64,000 bases of DNA from Polytrichum commune (GCA_950295325.1 OX485807.1:20617666-20681665), one strand, 5' to 3'; numbered from the stretch's first letter, positions 24,501 through 35,197 are shown. A program made the numbers and translations. The notes: generated by a model from the sequence alone, not told the origin.

Positions 24501-27500
24501 GCGGTATGCTTCTTGTTTGCCAATCCAGTGTTTTGCAGTACTCTTTGCTTCAGTTAGATTTGCTCCTTCATCATCTTATTTGTGGTGCTCCTTCGCATTT
24601 TCCTCACCCTAAGTTCTCAATGATGATGCGGGCATCCGTGCATAACAGGTATAATATCATGGCACAAGCCATGCTTTTGTTGATGGTGGCACCTCAGACC
24701 AGTGCAGATACATCCATGTCAAGTACAGTGCTGGAGTCTAGAGAGCTTATCACTGGTGAGCTTACAACTCCAGGACATTATTCCTTTCTGAATTTGTCTT
24801 TGCATTTGAGAAGCTAAACGGCTGTCAAACTGAGAATCACTACAGTGATTAGTATGCATCACATATCAGTGAAGAGTTGATTGAAGAATATATTTATATT
24901 GGCGCAGGGCAATTTTTGAGCAACCTTAAAAGTGAACTTCCACCTCTTCGACCTTTGTCAGTGGCGGCGTTGTTGCTGCTTCTGCAACCGGCTCCGTTTA
25001 AGGTGCCTCCAGTACAACACCTTGCTAAAAAGAATCAAGCAGCTGCTCTTTGTTCCCAACAGGGTGTTTTAGCCACATTCCAGGAAGAAAAGTTTGCTGA
25101 TAAGATGGTAAGCAACCTGGGTTTTGATCACACATTTTCAGAAGGGACAGGGAGGAGTGTGAGATCCCTGATGCGATCAATGCCAGAACTTGGCTTAACA
25201 GCTCTGCTACCATCTTTCCTTCGTGAATGGCCGCGGACGCGAACATGGGATGCAGTGATGAATGGTGAGGCGTTTTCCTCTAGCAATGCCAAGTTGTTCA
25301 AGAGGTTGGTGCAAGAAGGTGGAGATGTGGTGTTATCGTCATTGCGGAGGCCTCTAGAGGAGGCTGTTGAAGCTGTGGACGAACGTGGCAAACAGTGTGT
25401 GGCTGCAGAACTAGTTTCTGGTCTTCTTCATGCAGATGTCCAATGTGTGGTCGATGCATGGCCTGTGTGGCTGTGTTCCCTATTGCGCAAAGCACTCTTG
25501 CAGTCAACAGTGGAGTCTGCACCAGAGTGGGCAGCCTGCCTACGATTTTCTGTCACCGGAAAGGGGAGATTAGGCCGCAATGCTCCTTTGCTGCGTTCTC
25601 AGGTTCTGGGAAGCTTAGTGGAGCCTTTGGCACCTTCCTCCGCATCTACTAGCTTGGTCACCAAGCGCCTCATGTTTTTGCGGGCTGCACTTGTGGAAGT
25701 TTCGCCTGCCTCATGGTCTACCAGTGATGCACCATACCAGGCTTCTATTCTCACTGAGTTGATGACATGCATGACTCATCCTGCAGCCCAGGTGTGACTT
25801 GAAAACCTGTGACCTCATGATGTTGGTGTAGTGGCCGGTCAATTTTGGGGTCTTGTCAGTTCTCATGTTTACCATGGTGCTCATTAGGTATTGCAATCTG
25901 TAAGATCCAGATGAGATATTGGATTGCTGGTTGGTCTGTGCATTTTATGATATTCCAACATCTCACTTCTCCATGTCTTCTTCCAGGTTCGGGAAGGAGT
26001 AGGGAATTTGATGTGCGTTGTTGCTAGCAATCTTGCTATTTTATTGCGATTGCATGAAGCGAACAGCAATGCAGGCATGGGTATGGATGAGAAAGGGTTG
26101 TTAGTGGGAGGAAGTGTGAAGAAGTGGACCTTTGAGGTGGTTGAGGGTGCAACAGCTGCTGCAGCCAAAATTCAGGCAGGGACAGGACCATCCCTTGGTG
26201 GCACAGCTCTCGCAGCTTTAGGTGGTGTTGGGCCATCGAGCAGCAGCAATCAAGACAATGAAAGCACTGAAGAGGAAATTGCTTCAAAGTGGATGGAAAC
26301 TGTAAGCACCACAATACATGCTGCAATTAAAAATAACAGCAGTTTTTGTCAGTAACTTCTATATCCATGTTACATACCGGCTCTAACACTTTCCAATTGT
26401 TGTGAATCAGACACTTTACTTTGTAATTGCAAGTGTGAAGTCAGGAAGAGCCATTCCACTCAACAATATCATTGTCGGTCTTCTCCAACCTATTCTCTCT
26501 ATACAGGTCAGAGGCAAACCTCACTCTCCATGTTTAGGCCTGCCTTTGAGGGGCACTTTTCTCTGTAACCCCTAAAACCTGTCTGCTAGATTAATGTATC
26601 ATATAGAAAAACATTTAAGGTTCTGACCAGAATAGTGACATATAACCTAGCAAGTCATAGAGTACTGATGATAATTCGCCCAGATGTGGGTTTCTGTATG
26701 AGAATGAGGGACTTTTCCACCAACTACAAATGTCACAGCGTCATTTTCCGCTCTAGCCCTTTCCAGTCCATGTTTGGCAATTAACTTAAAGAGTTGTACT
26801 GGTGTGTACTTTGAGGAACAGGAAACATCAGATAAGGAGCTCTCGGCTCTGGCAAAGAGGACATTGCAGCTACTAAATTCTGCTGCACCGTATGACATAG
26901 ATCATGTAGGTGGTGCAGTTGTGGCAGTACTGGGAGCTGCCAATGATACCAACTGGCACACCCGTGTTTCAGCCTTAACTTTCCTACAGTCTTTGGTGTA
27001 CAGGTGTGTAGTGTTTGGCAGCAGCCATATTCGTGACAAGTCTGGGACATCTCTCTTTTCCTACCATCTGTGTACACAAGGGCAAGAAACAGCAGGTGGA
27101 CTTATCATGTAATAGAGAGTTGTTAATAAGTAGTGTCTAATGATCAATGCTTGGTCTTGCAGGCACGCATTTATCTTGACAGGTGATGCTGCAGATGCTT
27201 TGTGGAGACAAGTACAGGATCTGCTTTCAGACTCTCAACTTGAGGTGCATGTTGTGACAATTCCTTCAATATGAGGAGTCTGCTCTTGCGCATGACCCTT
27301 TCTTAAGAGAAAATAAAAGCTAACTTTCAGGTTGTGGGCAGGTACGAGAAGCAGCAGCAACTACTTTATCAGGAATGCTGAAGGGAACCAATGGAAAACA
27401 GACCAAAGCTTTCCGTGAGCAGGTCATGGCAACGGTGACTAGCCTTCAAGGTTCATCGGGTGGGAGGAAGAGCAGGTATTATGTGGCCTCCAGCTGTTTA

Positions 27501-28241
27501 TCTTAAAAGGAATCTCATATTCTGGAAGGAAGAACTTTAACCTTATTGACACAATTATCTGATGAGTGCAGGAAACGAGCAGCAGGCCAAGCTGGATTAA
27601 GCACCAATGCTCTTCATGGTATCGTGTTGGGGCTTGCAGCATGTGTCCTATCTGTGCCCTACGATATGCCCAGGTGAATATTGTGTTCCTTTGTGTTTTG
27701 CAGACATCTGTTCTTGAGTTTAACTGTTCAACTATGTGAAAGTTAAATGTTTGATTATATGTGGTCCTGGTTGTGCAGCTGGCTGCCGGAAATGGTGACA
27801 CAGCTGATTGCATTCAATAGAGAACCGGCTCCGATCCGAAGCACAGTGACCAAGACAATTGCTGAATTCCGACGCACTCACTCTGACACTTGGAGTTTTC
27901 AAAAATCATCCTTCTCTGAAGAGCAATTGGAGGTAGGTCTTCTTGCATTAGGGCCTCTACTTTGTGACTGTTAAGAGGAGAGTGCATGGTGACACTCATG
28001 ATGCCTAGCATGTCCACACTTCCTCTCCTCTGCCTGTCATATGCCAATGTTCTTCATAATTGTATTTTATTTTTCTAAAGAGGTATGCGTTATGCAGTAT
28101 TTTATCATGTGATTATTATTATTAGTATTAGTACTATTATTATTATTATTAGTGTTTTATTAGAGATTTGCACTCAGATGTTGTTCTGTCCTTGTGTAGG
28201 TCCTCTCTGATTTGACTTCTTCGGCTTCCTACTTCGCTTGA
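15552..28241 (+). CDS. PA200: Proteasome activator subunit 4 (PA200/BLM10), complete, 35 exons, 1,839 aa
   Basis: Exons: 15552-15748, 16232-16334, 16465-16577, 16835-16957, 17360-17473, 17603-17774, 17934-18053, 18301-18368, 18494-18592, 18686-18890, 19271-19513, 19648-19775, 20131-20254, 20366-20584, 21126-21275, 21454-21530, 22112-22296, 22416-22620, 22738-22817, 22919-23036, 23219-23392, 23691-23859, 23964-24007, 24162-24204, 24355-24503, 24649-24755, 24908-25791, 25987-26301, 26411-26506, 26822-27003, 27163-27244, 27342-27475, 27572-27673, 27779-27932, 28200-28241. All introns are GT-AG and phases close over 5,520 nt. Landmarks include YNAWLPVAQE near the start, CRRFFPPTASVEIWNEF, LIDRGQYSKN, FYSAMD, KQCVAAELVSGLLHADV (exon 27), PEWAACLRFSVTGKGR and a C-terminal block EFRRTHSDTWSF. 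The family forms a HEAT-repeat dome that caps the 20S proteasome, mostly in the nucleus, and promotes ATP-independent peptide and acetyl-histone turnover. The protein ends YFA, close to the HbYX proteasome-docking motif. An in-frame ATG at 15426 would add 42 residues, but it precedes a likely 3' splice site, so 15552 is preferred. Confidence 0.95.
28112..28152 (+). repeat. ATT microsatellite in last PA200 intron
   Basis: Interrupted TTA/ATT triplets lie 48 bases before the acceptor of the last PA200 exon. Length changes here could shift the spacing of the branch point and acceptor. Confidence 0.85.
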
Positions 28242-28677
28242 TCCCTCAACATGCCCCCACTGGGAATGTGGGTCCTGGACACTTCTGGGCACCCCACAGC
28301 TGTTAATATATCTTAATCAGCGGTCTTCAAACTTTCTTTCTGTATCAAGCAGCAAGCTCTTTCGAGTTGCTGCGCATTGTTTTGAAACAAAGAGTACAAA
28401 TATCTTGAAAATTTTATCTATTAATATTCCGCCGGTGACTTACATTCTTTCTCATTTCTCAATGTTGAAGATTCTATCATTTGAATGTTGATCTCCATGC
28501 TTCACACGTTTATATTCACATATCTAAGTCAGTGACTTCTAATTTGTAGAGTCATGAACATCAAGCCACCTACCAGCCGAAGTGGCCCTGACTCAATTTG
28601 AGTAATATATGCCCACTGGTTTCGTTGCCTAGTATATGAACGATTTCTGTCATATTCCCAGAGAGAATGTGAACTTC

Positions 28678-28767
28678 CTTCAACGTGAATACTTTCAATG
28701 TCAACTTTTTCAATGTGAACACTGTCAATGTCAAATCTTTCAACATGAACATTTTCAATGTAAACTA
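28678..28767 (+). repeat. 15-bp minisatellite, six units
   Basis: Six consecutive 15-base units are variants of TTTCAATGTGAACAC (for example TTTCAATGTCAACTT and TTTCAACATGAACAT). The period keeps an open frame on the minus strand, but nothing suggests it is translated. Confidence 0.8.
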
Positions 28768-29751
28768 TGAAACTGGAATACTAATGTAGACTAGTGAGTG
28801 GAGGCTGAAGGTCCCTGAAGTTGAATTTCTGCATGTAACACCGTTATGGTAGTGTTTTATCGTTGTAGTGCTATATTGCAACCATGTTTCCATGTCCGAG
28901 TCAACTAACACTTCGTCCCTACCAAGATAGAGCGACTTCAAACCTTCCTAAAGGAGCTGATTTGTATTGTGAAAACCACAAATTGCTGGTGATCAACTTG
29001 CCTTCTCCGATTTTTGAATATTGCAGATCTCTAACTCAGAGAAACCTCTAATAAATTTCTCATGGAGGACCAATTGCCTGTGGATTGGCGAGAATGGTGC
29101 AAAGAGAATTGGTCAGGGGAGGGTGATTCAGTCTTGAATTCACATACGAGTAGAAATAATGCCCAGGATGAAGCTTCTCTTATTCATGCCGACTTTAACA
29201 GGATGGTAATAATTGGAACAACGTTTCCATGTTCTAGTGTTACACTACTGAAACACTTTGTCCCACCTCAAAAACGACAACTTGAAAGCTTGCTATACAA
29301 TCTCCTCTTTATAATCAACAACATCCACAAGTACTAATGATCGACTTGCCTACTTGAATTGTTGAGGATCGCCCCTCTTTAGCGGGTCTTTAGAGGAAAC
29401 TATGATAATGATATCCTCATAAAAAGTCTGCTTGTGGGTTGGTTTTTACAATGCAAAGTGATTTGATCAAGGGTACTCCGCCTCAAATTTGTTCATACAA
29501 ACTGCTCTTTATTGTCAAAAATCACAAGTCACTGGTGATCAACCGTGTTGATTCTAATTGTTGAGTATTGGAGATCTCTAAGTCAGAAATCTCTAACATT
29601 AAAGATTTCTTCATGAAGCACCAACTCTTTGTGGATTGGCAAGGATGATGCTAAGAAAACCATGAAGCGGTACTTTGCCTCAAATTCACATACGAGTAGA
29701 GACAATGTCCATTGATGAAACGTCTCTTATTCCAGTGGACCGAAACATGCT

Positions 29752-29865
29752 GGCGTCATCAAGGAGTCATGATGACATTAATGTCACCAAAATTGGTGGT
29801 GGTGGCATCGATAGTGGTAACAATTTGTGGGCGGCCAATGCCAAGTGTAGATGAGCTGGGGTTAC
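29752..29865 (-). pseudogene. Fragment of an S1-like gene 3' end
   Basis: This stretch is strongly similar to 30043-30160, the 3' end and flank of the intact S1-like gene next to it. Shared blocks include GTCATCANGGAGTCA, AATGTCACCAA, ATTGGTGGTGGTG and GGCCAATGCCAAG. The rest of the gene is absent, so it is a truncated tandem duplicate with no coding capacity. Confidence 0.7.
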
Positions 29866-29961
29866 AGACAAAGCAACTTTAAAACTTCCTTACAAACTGC
29901 TTCTTATTGTCAAAAACCACAAACTACTAGTAATCGTCTCGCCTACTACGATATTGAGTAT

Positions 29962-30070
29962 CGCAAACACTAACAGGTTGAAGGCGTCATCACGGAGTCA
30001 CGGTGACACTAACAGGTTAAGAGAAGAGACGCTAACAGGTTGAAGGTGTCATCACGGAGTCACGGTGACA
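29962..30070 (+). repeat. Short tandem repeat beside the S1-like gene 3' end
   Basis: TAACAGGTTGAAGG followed by GTCATCACGGAGTCACGGTG occurs twice (near 29968 and 30021), with an additional shorter TAACAGGTTAAG between. The second copy runs into the stop codon of the S1-like gene at 30052. Confidence 0.75.
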
Positions 30071-30570
30071 TGAATGTCACCAATATTGGTGGTGGTGACA
30101 TTAGTGGCGGATAAATTGGTTGGTGGCCAATGCCAAGGGTAGATGAGTTGTGGCTGTCCTCCACCGGCTCCATCTTGTGCACGGTAGAACCCCCCGGGCT
30201 GCACTTCCCACAAGCATTGCTTGCAGGGCCAAGCGCCCTCTCCCCACATACCGGGGCCGGTCCAGACGTCGAAGTGCCCCCACTTGGCTCCCCAATTGAA
30301 GAAACACCAGAAATCGGTCGTCCCCCAGAAGTTGAGTTCGAAGTCGAAGAAGTACTGCTGCCCGGGTGCAATGTACTGTTGTCCCAAGTCATTGTCCGCA
30401 GATTTGCAGTGGAGCGAGAGCGTGTCGGGCAGCTGGTTCACAATGCGGACCGACATTTTGCCCTCGGTTTGGCCGATCAGTACGGTGGCTGCAACTGACA
30501 AGAGCAAGGGCACAATCAAGATCGGATCATGATGTGGTCGATGACGACTCCTGGATCCTTGATCTGCCAT
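30052..30570 (-). CDS. Secreted S1/SPH-family protein (plant self-incompatibility S1 homologue), 172 aa
   Basis: Single coding exon. After a polar, Arg/His-rich start, residues about 17-38 form a hydrophobic signal sequence (ILIVPLLLSVAATVLIG). The mature part shows the S1 family pattern: VRIVNQLPDTLSLHCKSADN, DLGQQYIAPGQQYFFDF, NFWGTTDFWC, FDVWTGPG and CKQCLWEV then GGFYRAQDG. Cysteines are spaced as HC, FWC and CxxC, the four typical of the family. From family knowledge these are small secreted beta-sandwich proteins; one member is the Papaver stigma self-incompatibility ligand, while most have no known role. The C-terminal tail (about residues 150-172) is longer than in the paralogues here and carries NLS and NVT sequons. 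On the minus strand CTCTGCAG precedes ATG by six bases, suggesting a 5' UTR intron. Confidence 0.88.
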   Translation of the reverse strand: MADQGSRSRHRPHHDPILIVPLLLSVAATVLIGQTEGKMSVRIVNQLPDTLSLHCKSADNDLGQQYIAPGQQYFFDFELNFWGTTDFWCFFNWGAKWGHFDVWTGPGMWGEGAWPCKQCLWEVQPGGFYRAQDGAGGGQPQLIYPWHWPPTNLSATNVTTTNIGDIHVTVTP

Positions 30571-32247
30571 TGATACCTGCAGAGATTATCAGTTGGACAT
30601 CAGAAATCATGATTATGAGTACCAATCCCTATATGTGAACAATTTTGTAACGCTATCAGGATTTTCAGGATCCAAGCCCCTATCAATTGGCCATGTATTC
30701 TGCCTTTATATCTTCCAATGGCGATAAAATTTCTGTTATGAAAATTTGTCTGATCTGTTCTCAAGTCAGTTCCAAAATGGGACTTTCTAACGAAATATTC
30801 ATCCTACGAAATATTATGCAACGATTTCACAATGTGTTTTGCAGTAGTATTTCGGCCTACACTTCTATCAATTAGTACCTTTCTCAAAAGTGGACCTCTC
30901 TTACTATCATTTTAGTCCTTCTATTTCCAGAATTTACTATACATTTCATTTGCGAATCTATTCCTACCTCTTTTTTTGAGTCTCTATCTTTGTGTAATCG
31001 TTTATAGTCACCAATCGTTCGTAGAGCATTAAGCATTCATAGACGTTTCTCATGTTTGAAGAAGCAATTTCGAGAGTGGAAGTCTTCGAACTTGTACACT
31101 ACCTATATGCTAGACATTGCTAGTAAGCTCTTCAGCAACTACAAATATCACCAATTCAGATGACCACGTGGATCAAACAGCATAGGACTAATTCTTAGGC
31201 ATCTCACTGTTTTGTTCAGAATGTTTGAACATGAATATTTAGAAGCTGCTCATATAAGTCCACGGGAAGTAGTCTAGCAACAGCAACTTTTAAAACTCTT
31301 GATATGAATGCAGAGATGTGAATGGTGTGCAGCTACGAGTGCGAGCAGGATTGTGGATGCAGGAAACAAAGAGCTGTGGACTGCAGAAACTTCAATTATA
31401 ACGAAACTGGAATGCATACCAATGGAAGGACCGGCAGAGTTAGTTCACAGATGTGTAGAGTTGTGATGAGCGGATTGAAGATTGGAAGTCCTGCTGGTTA
31501 TCTTATAGTTCAGATTCGGCGAGTAGAAGTGCAATGCAAGTCCAATCAATAATCATATTGACCTCACGATAAGGTCAAAAGTTGCGCAGATCGATGGATC
31601 CATCGAATGATCCAGTGATATTCTACAAAGATTCCCACTCATGCATGGGATCGGTGCTGGAGCTCCTTGGAAGTTGAGTGACTTGACCAACTGGATATTA
31701 TAACTACTCGGAGAATATTATGAGTCGGTTCTCCTAACTCTCCTAACCCTATTTCTCAGCTGTACACATGCTTCGACATATCTGAATATTCCAGTGCCAT
31801 CAATTACGCAAACATAAACTTGATGTGGCAAATAGCAGAACTCAGTGGAAGGGTCACAAATTCCGAATTCCTCTAAGTCTGCCTGCAGTTTAAGTGACTT
31901 GCAATTCATGGAGAAACCTATTCAGCACAGTGGTGGCATACTAAAGCTGATGATACTGCGCGGAGTAGAGATTATTCTCCTGGAATATTCGGGGATCTCA
32001 TGCTACCAGGCGAACATATTCTTGGTGAATTGATGAACTCATGCACCAAATCTGGGGATTATGAATGATTTCGCGTCTTCATGCATGGAAAAGTGTGACG
32101 AACCCTGATAAGCATTAAATTGATCTTGGACGAGCTATTGGTAATGTGTGTATTATTTATATCATTGGATGAGCCTTTCAACGTGGATTCGGAAACCATG
32201 TAACTTGAAATGTTTCTCGAGTCATATCTCAAACTCTTTCGGAAAAG
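30571..32247. other. Spacer upstream (minus sense) of the first S1-like gene
   Basis: This must hold the promoter, the putative noncoding first exon and the 5' UTR intron of the gene at 30052-30570, but I cannot place the first exon with confidence. Short open frames, including a Cys-containing one at 31322-31552, have no supporting motif. No other gene is seen. Confidence 0.5.
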
Positions 32248-32962
32248 CTCGGGGGGTGCACTGTACTAAACATGTACGAGTATACGTGAGTGCACATGAG
32301 GGGTATTGATTTGGACCTTGCCGTATTACGTATACATATGGTATACATGTTATAATTTATAGTTACGTACATATATGGAAGGCCTTTAAAAAGAATACAA
32401 TAATTGTACTTGTATGGTATTGTTACTATACTACATATCATAAGTTTTCATATTGGATGCGAAGGAAGTTTTGTAATCGTTGGGTGGAGTATAGGGATCC
32501 AATTGACTTGATGGACCGTCCATCAAACATGGAGATTGGTTTATGTTGGTATCAAAAAGGGGTTAACAACAAGTGGACATATGATCTTACTGATCATTTG
32601 ATGCTAGACTTAGAGACAATAATTGCATTGGCTACAATGACATATATTGGTGAATCAAATGTTTATGAGTTACATCCGGGAGATGAAAAAGTTTTCAACG
32701 ACTTTGCTGATGAAAGCTAGGATATTTTGTTATACATATTATAGGGGTTGATTATTGTTCAAAAGTATATTTGTATACTTATGTTAATGACTATATATGA
32801 ATGGATGTTTTTTGTGTATACATATTGTCACTTGTATATTTATTGTTGCAATTGTATGTGTATTACTTCATTTCACAAAAAATAACTTGTATATAGGGGG
32901 TTTTTAGAGTATGCAGTGAACGCACGTGATTCTAGGTTTTAATGTAAGGTGCACCCCCCGAG
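32248..32962 (+). mobile_element. DNA transposon, CTCGGGG TIRs and perfect 8-bp target duplication, copy 1 (715 bp)
   Basis: The element starts CTCGGGGGGTGCAC and ends with its exact reverse complement (14-bp TIR). It is flanked by CGGAAAAG on both sides (32240-32247 and 32963-32970), an uninterrupted 8-bp target site duplication. Eight-base duplications are made by hAT, P-type and Zisupton/KDZ-type transposases; the termini do not look like a standard plant hAT end, so I leave the superfamily open. Subterminal ACGTGCG motifs are shared with the related element at 38837-39409. The perfect TIRs and TSD suggest a fairly recent insertion. One open frame of 87 codons lies inside. Confidence 0.85.
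32457..32720 (+). CDS. Hypothetical 87-aa protein inside the CTCGGGG transposon
   Basis: I do not recognise this frame. It begins ATG at 32457 and ends TAG at 32718-32720, entirely within the 715-bp element. The N-terminus is basic (MRRKFCNRW) and the rest acidic, with WTYDLTDHLMLDLETIIALA, Asp/Glu-rich stretches and an end FNDFADES. It is far too short for a transposase. It could be a captured host exon, the tail of an internally deleted transposase, or a chance frame. Upstream sequence in the element is AT-rich and could supply a promoter, but there is no direct evidence of expression. Confidence 0.35.
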   Translation: MRRKFCNRWVEYRDPIDLMDRPSNMEIGLCWYQKGVNNKWTYDLTDHLMLDLETIIALATMTYIGESNVYELHPGDEKVFNDFADES

Positions 32963-32970
32963 CGGAAAAG

Positions 32971-33777
32971 GAGAAGATTGGTACAAATTGTTCATCATGT
33001 CGCTTGCCAGGAATGCACCATTATAATGGGGTGGTTTACCAAAAAATCATGGCATTGTTTGCCTACAACCCAATGTTTGCAAGTGTTACAACTTATCGCC
33101 ATGTGGCAACATGTCTTTGGCCGCGGGGTTGCCCTAATCAAATTAACCCTTCTTCATCATTCCTCATATACATCCATGTTATCTAAGTACCCCGAACTGC
33201 AGTTTATCATGGTGGTTACTAATGCATTGCAATAGCAAGACATGGGATGACATGCCAATGGTAGCCCTAAGGGAAGGAGCCCAATGATCACTTGGGTAAA
33301 TGACCCTAAACCCGGTAATTATCATATTCCAGTGTTTCAATGTTATAATTTTTTGGTGTTTCAATTTGAGTACAAATTTGAAGTATTATCTGACATTATC
33401 TGACAAGGGTGACGATTAGTAACAAAAACATTGTGTGCAAATGAGTTATGTGTTTCAAAGTTATGTTTGTGCATGTGTGGGGGGAGATTCAAACCCACAT
33501 CCTTTCCAATGCATCCCAAAGCTATACATGTCATGCTAATCAATTATTCTTGAGGGAGACAATCGAAACCTCTCTAAAAACATCAATAATAAAGAACAAT
33601 GCGAGAGAATGTTTTTGTAACCGCACGTGTTCCCAAAGGGCATAGATGAAATAAACTCCTCTTTTAAGAAACCTTACGGGGGTGGGGGTGGGGGTGGGGG
33701 GTCTTAGGATTTATTACCAGTTTATTTCTACAAACCTGAGTGGAAGAATACATGGAAACCTTTTTTTTTTTCTTGGC
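32971..33777. other. Spacer between transposons, with a G-rich tract
   Basis: AT-rich, without a supported gene. It contains the G-rich tract at 33678-33701, followed by a T run at about 33762. Confidence 0.5.
33678..33701 (+). repeat. G-rich tract, potential G-quadruplex
   Basis: Four runs of four to six G are separated by single T bases on the plus strand. This fits the consensus for an intramolecular G-quadruplex with one-base loops. It is intergenic, beside a MITE. Confidence 0.8.
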
Positions 33778-34194
33778 TACTACACTAAATAAACGAATTA
33801 GGAAGGGTGGTATCAATGCAAGTCACATGCACAATCTAGCCAAATCTCAGAGTTACCAAGGGCTAAAGTTGTTATTGAGCGAGAGTAAATTCATGACTAT
33901 GGCAAATTCTATGCTCATTTACCATAGATTTCAAGAAAATTAGTGCATGCTTGTGATTAGCATGTGCCACATGCTTGTCAGTGAATAACGCCAAGTGCTG
34001 ATTCATTTAGTGATCAATACCAAGTGCCGATACTTTCATGCCAAGTGCCGAGATGAACAATGCTTCCTAGTCTTAAATGTAAGGTATCTCTTGGTGGAAC
34101 TAGTTCATAGCATACAAGAATTTAGTATCACCTTCACTAATTTTACGCCTTCAGCAATTTCCCACACTCACTAATTGGTGTATTTAGTGTAGTA
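33778..34194 (+). mobile_element. MITE with TACTACACTAAATA termini, forward copy
   Basis: The left end TACTACACTAAATA (33778-33791) is mirrored by TATTTAGTGTAGTA (34181-34194), and inverted similarity continues inward (ACNAATTAG). Outer TA pairs could be a TA target duplication. The interior motifs CCAAGTGCCGATACTTTCA and GAACAATGCTTCCTAG reappear in reverse orientation in the element at 34810-35197. It is noncoding. Confidence 0.75.
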
Positions 34195-34809
34195 ACCACT
34201 TTGCTACAGTGATATGAATTGATTTACACACACATGTTAAAATTTTGAATTTTTGCCATGTAAGGTGCCACCTCTACACTTTGTGCGTAAGAGGAAGCAT
34301 CAACTAGCTTCACATGGCTAGAGTGGAGTTGCCTAAAAATTGGGACCCACCATATAGCTATGCTTGTCAGCTCCATTGTGAGTTGTGGATGGAGCCAACC
34401 CTCCCATCCAAGGGCTCACATTGCCTAGAGTTTAATTGAGTGGGGTGAGTGGTGTTCACACTTTCTCCTCCAGTCTTCACTCTGCTAGTCGCCACTCTCT
34501 TGCTCTCAACTTGTACCTTGTATCCTCTTTTCTCTTACAATGCCGATTAATGATGCCACCTTTTGATTATAATGGAGTTTAATCATTTTGGGAACCAAAT
34601 TTCAAGTTTCAGATTGGAGCACACTAGTGGTCCTTGAAGGTGGCTTGCAGAGATTCTCATTTAGGGCTTGTAGTGGGTATGTACTTCCAAAGGCATTTCA
34701 GCCTTGACAATTTCCCTTATGATAAGGTTTTTAATTCATGGATGGGAGGAGTGGAATTCCAATGATATGGAACTGAGAATTGAATTTGATTAGTAGGAGA
34801 TTTGATACC

Positions 34810-35197
34810 TATAACACTAATTATCCCAAATAGTGAGGGAGGGCTAATAATGAGTGTGCAAAATTAGTGAAGGCGATATTAAATTTCTTCACGCTATGAA
34901 ATTAATGCCACCAAAATATCTAGGAAGCATTGTTCATCCTGGCACTATGCACTGAAAGTACCAACACTTGCACTATTCACTAACAAGCATGTGTTTTCAT
35001 ATAATGTATTTTTATCACTCTACAACACTTAAAGTATGCATGGATTTTCTTGAAATATATGGTAAATGAGCATGTATACATGAATTTTGTGTCACTCAGT
35101 AAATAAAATTAGCTTTCAATAACTTTGAGATTTGGCTAAATAATGCATGCTTCAAGAACTAGTACCACCCTCACTAATTGGGGTAATTAGTGTAGTA
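34810..35197 (-). mobile_element. MITE of the same family in inverse orientation
   Basis: The ends AACACTAATTATCCC and GGGGTAATTAGTGTAG are inverted repeats. CTAGGAAGCATTGTTCATC near 34920 is the reverse complement of the block at about 34050 in the neighbouring element. The two copies lie head to head about 615 bases apart. It is noncoding and more diverged at its left end. Confidence 0.7.

Larger units (their letters stand above)
28242..30051. other. PA200 3' flank and degenerate repeat region
   Basis: No gene is supported. It contains a 15-bp minisatellite (28678-28767). Several loosely repeated blocks near 28930, 29240, 29490 and 29880 share forms of CTTTATTGTCAAAAACCACAA, GGTGATCAACTTGCC and GCAGATCTCTAACTCAGA, with CACATACGAGTAGA at about 29140 and 29688. 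A fragment of an S1-like gene lies at 29752-29865. Confidence 0.55.

Noticed and set aside
31322-31552. A 76-codon cysteine-containing frame as a possible small secreted peptide
   Set aside because: No signal peptide at the start and no related sequence in the window.
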